This document shows, one piece after another, positions 32,652 to 36,614 of a stretch of 36,614 nt of DNA. A model generated the notes under the pieces. That model was not told where the DNA came from. It searched no databases and saw only the letters and a list, made by a program, of their open reading frames with translations. The stretch spans positions 1 to 36,614 of the forward strand of contig CAJVZD010000050.1 in NCBI GenBank assembly GCA_913019905.1, read 5' to 3'. Made by a program: the position numbers and the translations under genes. Source of the stretch: an uncultured Cellvibrionales bacterium (lineage in GTDB: Bacteria > Pseudomonadota > Gammaproteobacteria > Pseudomonadales > Dasaniaceae). Every line of letters starts with the position of its first letter. The first letter of the stretch is position 1.

Positions 32652-33437
32652 TTAATTGTGTGCAAGCTGCGTGATCGATGACATAAAAGTAGCGGCATGT
32701 TCGAGGCCTTGTTGTCGATACTGACGAATAAACTCGGAACAAATTATCGCAACATCGGTTTTACCTTTTAGCCAACGAATGTCATCCAATCCCGTCACGC
32801 CAAAACCTACGCCTGTCAGTGTATCCTTAGTCCCACGTATTCGTCCTAAATAACTGGAAACATCACGATTCCAATGGGTTTTACGCCCCGTGACGCCTGC
32901 CCGAGCAACGCAGTAAATCATTGTATTATTGGATTTCAAAATTCGCTGCCGTCGCTCTTCATTATCATGAGCCGTCATCATCGGCATGACTTGCAAATTA
33001 TATTTCGCTAGTATTTTGTTAAAAGGACCAGCCAAATGGATCGGTAAATCCGGAATAATAATTGATCTCGCGCCACAATCGGACAAAAGTCTCGCGGCTT
33101 TTTCCAATCCAAATTTATAGATTGGATTAAAGTACGTCATCACCACAAACGCCGTCTCCCGGTGTTTCGTACTCGCTTCTGAGAGTAAAGAGAACAGGTC
33201 CGATATTTTTACGCTCTGTCGCAACGCATGATGACAGGCTTCAGTAAGCTCCAGTCCGTCGGCAATCGGGTCAGAGAAAGGCATTTGTAACTCGATAACA
33301 TCTACCTTCGACTCTACTAAGGCATCAATGCACCGCATGTTTTCAACTAGTGAGGGAAATCCCAAGACGCAATGAGACATAACCAAAAGCGTTTTGGATT
33401 CCTTTTCCTTGGTTATATATTCGTGTAACTTGTCCAT
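32652..33437 (-). CDS. trpA: Divergent tryptophan synthase alpha-like protein
   Basis: A 261-residue TIM-barrel protein matching TrpA, which splits indole-3-glycerol phosphate to indole. The catalytic Glu is present in V-I-E-L-Q-M-P-F-S-D-P-I-A-D-G, with the second catalytic Asp; M-T-Y-F-N-P, I-P-D-L-P, G-V-T-G and G-F-G-V-T also fit. Departures: the phosphate-site G-S near the C-terminus is C-S (I-I-C-S-E-F), the Glu pair after D-L-P is replaced by I-H-L-A-G, and the N-terminal P-F-V-x-x-G-D-P is S-H-C-V-L-G-F-P. It starts 2 bp after trpB-like, so it is coupled. I call it a TrpA homologue; whether it makes free indole for TrpB is unproven. Confidence 0.85.
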   Translation of the reverse strand: MDKLHEYITKEKESKTLLVMSHCVLGFPSLVENMRCIDALVESKVDVIELQMPFSDPIADGLELTEACHHALRQSVKISDLFSLLSEASTKHRETAFVVMTYFNPIYKFGLEKAARLLSDCGARSIIIPDLPIHLAGPFNKILAKYNLQVMPMMTAHDNEERRQRILKSNNTMIYCVARAGVTGRKTHWNRDVSSYLGRIRGTKDTLTGVGFGVTGLDDIRWLKGKTDVAIICSEFIRQYRQQGLEHAATFMSSITQLAHN

Positions 33438-33439
33438 GT

Positions 33440-34723
33440 TTAGCTCGCCTCCCGCAATTCGTTAAGGTAATCGCTAAGATAGGCCTGAAATTCAAGTTGC
33501 CCTGCACCCATCTGCCGAAAAGCAGCGGCCTGCGTGAAAATGTCTTTATCCCCGCGTCCAGACTGGACAATAACGATCGGACCATGGTGGTTCAAATTCT
33601 GACATTCTTCTGACAACAGGTATTTAAACGCGCCAGCAAAAGCGTGTGCTGATTCAAGTGCCGGTACTAAGCCTTCAAGTCTCATGCAAAGCTGTAACGC
33701 ATCGACCACCTGTTGATCATCGGCGTAAGCCATCGATATTTTTCCACGCTCATACCAATGGGCAAGAATAGGTGAAACCCCCACGTAATCCAGGCCTGCC
33801 GCAACGGAATGAGTTTCCCCAAGCTGACCATCTTCATCTTGAATGAACTCGCTACAATATCCTTGGGCAATGCCCGTGCTGGCACTACGATGATTAAAGC
33901 GGATCGAGTGCTGTCTCGACGCGACGCCCTTTCCAGCCGCTTCAATACCGACCAGTTCAACACCGGGTTGATCAATAAAAGCGCCGAAAGAACCAGCGGC
34001 ATTAGACCCACCGCCGACGCAGGCAAAAACTTTTCCCGGCTCTTTCTCTGTTTGTGACAGACATTGGCGCTTAATTTCCTCGCCTATAATCGATTGAAAC
34101 CAGGCAACCATTTGTGGGTAGGGTGCACTTCCACAGGCAGTGCCGATAACATAATGGGTATTTTCAAAGCTACCACTCCAATCTCTGAAAGCGGCGTCCA
34201 TCGCGTCTTTTAAGGTTTGGCTACCGGTTTTTACCGAAACAACATTAGCGCCAAACTTCTGCATCCAAAACACATTAGGATATTGTCTCTTCACATCTTT
34301 TTCGCCCATATAAATGGTGCACTCAAATCCAAATCGGGCAGCCATCATTGCCGTTGCAACACCGTGTTGGCCGGCACCCGTTTCAGCAATTACGCGGTTT
34401 TTCCCCATGCGTTTTACCAGCAAGCCCTGGCCGACGACATTTTTGATTTTGTGTGCACCGCTATGGTTGAGATCTTCCCTCTTTACTAATATGGGGCCTC
34501 GATAATTAAAATGGCGTTGAATATTTACACAAGGCGTTAGCGGGGTATTAATCGCACCCAATTGTTGTAAATGCTCAACAAACTCCTGCTTAAAGGCGTC
34601 GTCATCGCTCAGCGTCTGAAAAACCTCATTTAGTTGATCTAGGGTTGGCATTAAAATTTCTGGCGCAAAATTTCCTCCATACTCACCAAAAAAACCATTT
34701 TCGTCGCTGTTAAATTTAATCAT
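33440..34723 (-). CDS. trpB: Divergent tryptophan synthase beta-like protein (PLP enzyme)
   Basis: A 427-residue TrpB-type PLP enzyme (usual about 400); TrpB joins indole and serine. The N-terminal F-F-G-E-Y-G-G and E-T-G-A-G-Q-H-G-V-A, G-G-G-S-N-A, A-A-G-L-D-Y, L-E-S-A-H-A and S-G-R-G-D-K-D blocks are conserved. The PLP lysine is Lys92 in G-A-H-K-I-K-N; TrpB normally has an Asn where this protein has Lys94 (HKTN/HKIN). G-P-H-P-Y-P is changed to G-S-A-P-Y-P and the G-P-E-H block after the Asp loop to S-P-I-L. It is the first gene of a two-gene unit and divergent from a TetR gene. No trpF, trpC or other trp gene is present. Confidence 0.87.
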   Translation of the reverse strand: MIKFNSDENGFFGEYGGNFAPEILMPTLDQLNEVFQTLSDDDAFKQEFVEHLQQLGAINTPLTPCVNIQRHFNYRGPILVKREDLNHSGAHKIKNVVGQGLLVKRMGKNRVIAETGAGQHGVATAMMAARFGFECTIYMGEKDVKRQYPNVFWMQKFGANVVSVKTGSQTLKDAMDAAFRDWSGSFENTHYVIGTACGSAPYPQMVAWFQSIIGEEIKRQCLSQTEKEPGKVFACVGGGSNAAGSFGAFIDQPGVELVGIEAAGKGVASRQHSIRFNHRSASTGIAQGYCSEFIQDEDGQLGETHSVAAGLDYVGVSPILAHWYERGKISMAYADDQQVVDALQLCMRLEGLVPALESAHAFAGAFKYLLSEECQNLNHHGPIVIVQSGRGDKDIFTQAAAFRQMGAGQLEFQAYLSDYLNELREAS

Positions 34724-34799
34724 GATATTCCTATAGACATTTTGTTGTTAGATTGTCGAGCCAAAGCAAAGAAACCCAAAGCTGGCTACACCCCGTGCC

Positions 34800-34848
34800 T
34801 ATACACGGCATATACACGGCGAGTACCCAGTACCCAGTACCCAGTACC
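34800..34848. repeat. Two short tandem repeats upstream of the trpB-like gene
   Basis: An 11-bp unit (TATACACGGCA) occurs twice with one mismatch at 34800-34821. It is followed directly by a 7-bp unit (AGTACCC) repeated almost four times at 34822-34848. Both lie in the 261-bp gap shared by the trpB-like and TetR genes. Confidence 0.85.
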
Positions 34849-34984
34849 ATCTTCCTAATTTCTTAACCGCCAACAGGGAAGATGCACTATTTTCATCAAT
34901 TTATTTACTTTACCGTTTAGTTAATTTATTAAAAAGATGATAGGATGTCAATCTAAAAGTACGTATAATTTTCTGTTTTCGAAA

Positions 34985-35497
34985 ATGACCCTTATGAGCC
35001 GCGGCAGACCCAACAAAAAGCAAAAAATCGTAGAATTGGCCTCTCCCCTATTTTTGGACAATGGCTTTAGGGCGACCTCTATCGACCAAGTGGTCAAGCG
35101 ATCTAGTATTTCAAAACCTACCATCTACAACCATTTTCCCGACAAATCGCAACTATTCCAATATGTCCTCAATAACCAAACAGACACATTGATTGCGCAA
35201 TGGAATCGTCCGGAACCAGCCAAAATTGAAACGAAGCTCACAGAGGTTTTGTTGAATTCGGAATGTCTAAACTTCTATCGCCTACTGATTTCAGAGGGAC
35301 ATCTCGTGGACAGTAGTATCGATTACTTTAACGAGGGATTTGATCTGCTGTGGAAGCGTGAGGCAACAACAATTTTTGCTGATTTCCTGCCATTCTGGTC
35401 GGGGGAATTATTAGTCCCCTACTTACTTTATCAAATCGATATCCAAACAGTTCATAAAACATTTCAACGGTATTTGACGAATATACAGTCGAATTAG
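34985..35497 (+). CDS. TetR family regulator divergent from the trpBA-like pair
   Basis: A TetR-type regulator of 170 residues from ATG 34985 (167 from ATG 34994; an ATG at 34937 would give 186). It begins with S-R-G-R-P-N-K-K, a common TetR N-terminus, then the helix-turn-helix with D-N-G-F-R-A-T-S-I-D-Q-V-V, S-S-I-S-K-P-T-I-Y-N-H-F and D-K-S-Q-L-F. The ligand domain is short and ends Y-L-T-N-I-Q-S-N. No Shine-Dalgarno is clear at any of the three starts. Its position suggests control of the divergent trpBA-like unit; I could not find a convincing palindromic operator in the gap. Confidence 0.88.
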   Translation: MTLMSRGRPNKKQKIVELASPLFLDNGFRATSIDQVVKRSSISKPTIYNHFPDKSQLFQYVLNNQTDTLIAQWNRPEPAKIETKLTEVLLNSECLNFYRLLISEGHLVDSSIDYFNEGFDLLWKREATTIFADFLPFWSGELLVPYLLYQIDIQTVHKTFQRYLTNIQSN

Positions 35498-35817
35498 CCC
35501 GTTTATCATCGATAAAATAGCGCGCTTTTTCTGACTTGTTGGTTTTTCTAGGCTATCGACTCACTCGCGTCTACTTGCCTACCGGGAGAGAACAGCATCG
35601 GGATGCCAGTTAACCATGCCCCCATAACCGCCAGTCAAAAGTGACGCAAGGCTTTCAGTCTAACCGGTAGAAAACTCAGATCCATATAAGGCGTTAACTC
35701 TAATTGTCAATACTATAGAGCCACAAAAGAAGTTTTCATTAGAGGTCGGGAATCCGAACACCTAAATTCAGGGCTTCATTTCAAAGGTCTTATTTCAAGC
35801 TTCTTATTTCAAGCTTC
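35498..35817. other. Gap between TetR and DUF1080 genes
   Basis: 320 bp between convergent genes. Its right part holds the start of the 14-bp tandem repeat described separately. I see no gene, tRNA or strong terminator hairpin. Confidence 0.55.
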
Positions 35818-35829
35818 TTATTTCAGGGT
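35774..35829. repeat. About four copies of a 14-bp repeat running into a stop codon
   Basis: Units of 14 bp of the form TCTTATTTCAAGCT: two identical copies (35788-35801, 35802-35815), a diverged copy before them (from about 35774) and a diverged copy after (35816-35829). The last copy contains the stop codon and final codons of the leftward DUF1080 gene. Confidence 0.8.
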
Positions 35830-36540
35830 CTTAATTTTGATGTTTTTGAAGGAGACTTTATCGCCATGATCCTGCAAACCGATATGACCTTCGCTGTTTT
35901 TACCAAAACCAGTCCAGTTCTTAAATTTGCTGTTAGCAATCAGCTCTCCCCATTCCTCACTTCCAACAACAATATCGACGGTCGCTATACCATTTTGCCA
36001 AACTTCCAGGTGACTACTATTAAAACGAATACGAAGCTGATTCCACAGGCCCGCTTCGCGATGTGAATCGACTGGAGATGCAATAAGATCGTAGAGCGAA
36101 CCGGAAAGATGATCGGCTTGTTTATTGTCAGAGTGCCGAAAGTTATCAAGAATTTGAATTTCTGGTGCATGTAAATATATTATTCTTAGCTCTTCATCGG
36201 CAAGAATAAAAACCCCGCTATTACCGGCCCTGGCTATTTTCCAGTCAATTTTCAAATCGAAATTGCGGTACTTTTTCCTACTGATTAAATCGCCGCCACC
36301 CTTGCCGTTCAGCACGATAGCATTGTCTTCGATTTGCCAGAGATCGTTGGCGGCTTGCTCCCGGTAGTTTCGCCAGTTCGACAGTTCGCGACCGTCGAAT
36401 AACAATTCCCAACCATTATTTAGCTCTTCGCTTGTTAGTTCGTTATCAGCAGCAGAAGCTCCTGCAACTGCAAACAGGCAATTGCAGAAAGACCATATAA
36501 GCAGTGTTTTTAGTCCATTGGAATAGAATTTTCGATCCAT
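35818..36540 (-). CDS. Secreted DUF1080 (3-keto-disaccharide hydrolase fold) protein
   Basis: A 240-residue protein with a signal peptide (basic M-D-R-K-F, hydrophobic core, cleavage near A-S-A-A-D), so periplasmic or secreted. The mature part fits DUF1080/PF06439, a concanavalin-like jelly roll: G-W-E-L-L-F-D-G-R-E-L-S-N-W near the start, then G-D-L-I-S, the F-D-L-K-I-D-W strand, G-N-S-G-V-F-I, E-I-Q-I-L-D-N and G-H-I-G-L-Q-D-H-G near the end. Members bind or cleave sugars (3-keto-glycosides in some cases). I start at ATG 36540; a GTG at 36594 would add 18 residues before the signal peptide. It has no recognisable operon partner in the window. Confidence 0.88.
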   Translation of the reverse strand: MDRKFYSNGLKTLLIWSFCNCLFAVAGASAADNELTSEELNNGWELLFDGRELSNWRNYREQAANDLWQIEDNAIVLNGKGGGDLISRKKYRNFDLKIDWKIARAGNSGVFILADEELRIIYLHAPEIQILDNFRHSDNKQADHLSGSLYDLIASPVDSHREAGLWNQLRIRFNSSHLEVWQNGIATVDIVVGSEEWGELIANSKFKNWTGFGKNSEGHIGLQDHGDKVSFKNIKIKTLK

Positions 36541-36614
36541 ATATCTACGGTAAGTACTCTTTTTTCCAAAAGTTTTCGAATGTTCTAATCCCACTAAAAG
36601 CGCATGAATTTTGA

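Noticed and set aside
33440..34723. TrpB-like protein as a TrpB2-type or other fold-type II PLP enzyme
   Set aside because: The N-terminal F-G-E-Y-G-G block, A-A-G-L-D-Y and S-G-R-G-D-K-D and the adjacent trpA-like gene fit the TrpB1 type better.

Overview
The window looks like chromosomal DNA of a free-living, probably marine, gammaproteobacterium with moderate GC. The clues are the divergent sdhCDA / gltA arrangement, a LexA-controlled yebG, a FimV-type N-terminal domain protein and MdlAB-like paired ABC exporters. I cannot fix the genus. A member of the Cellvibrionales/Spongiibacteraceae is a guess from the mix of TetR-controlled catabolic genes. No rRNA, tRNA, insertion sequence, phage gene or CRISPR array was seen.

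Layout. 1-3160: TCA-cycle block, with sdhC-sdhD-sdhA leftward (sdhA cut by the window edge) and citrate synthase gltA rightward with a clear promoter and terminator. 3233-8151: accessory genes, namely a FimV-N-like secreted protein, an SDR dehydrogenase, a small ABM-type monooxygenase, an SMP-30 lactonase-like protein, an FN3-like lipoprotein and a DUF169 protein. 8372-11812: a four-PAS GGDEF-EAL c-di-GMP protein facing a CheX-like phosphatase. 12010-15719: a heterodimeric ABC exporter. 15954-16305: LexA box plus yebG. 16534-23451: a complete cyanophycin locus (isoaspartyl dipeptidase, cyanophycinase, cyanophycin synthetase and a Mur-ligase-only synthetase paralogue), preceded by nine perfect copies of a 9-bp repeat. 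23671-29007: an aromatic meta-cleavage cluster, with TetR, flavin hydroxylase and FAH-family hydrolase leftward and a type I extradiol dioxygenase and GST-like protein rightward; the divergent promoters are embedded in a 17-bp inverted repeat. 29240-32568: a tail-anchored coiled-coil protein, a D-aminoacylase-like amidohydrolase and a cupin. 32652-35497: a divergent tryptophan-synthase-like pair (trpB-trpA order) facing a TetR regulator. 35818-36540: a secreted DUF1080 protein.

How the genes work together. The cyanophycin genes form a closed store-and-release cycle: CphA polymerises Asp and Arg, CphB cuts the polymer to beta-Asp-Arg, and IadA splits the dipeptide. The paralogue downstream of cphA lost, or never had, the ATP-grasp half but keeps the Mur ligase motifs; this is the least explained part of the locus. 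The aromatic cluster can be read as hydroxylation, extradiol ring cleavage and cleavage of the ring-fission product under one TetR repressor. The trpBA-like pair has substitutions at normally invariant positions and its own TetR, so it may serve something other than housekeeping tryptophan synthesis. The two strongest leads for undescribed biology are the Mur-ligase-only CphA paralogue and the TetR-linked trpBA-like pair.
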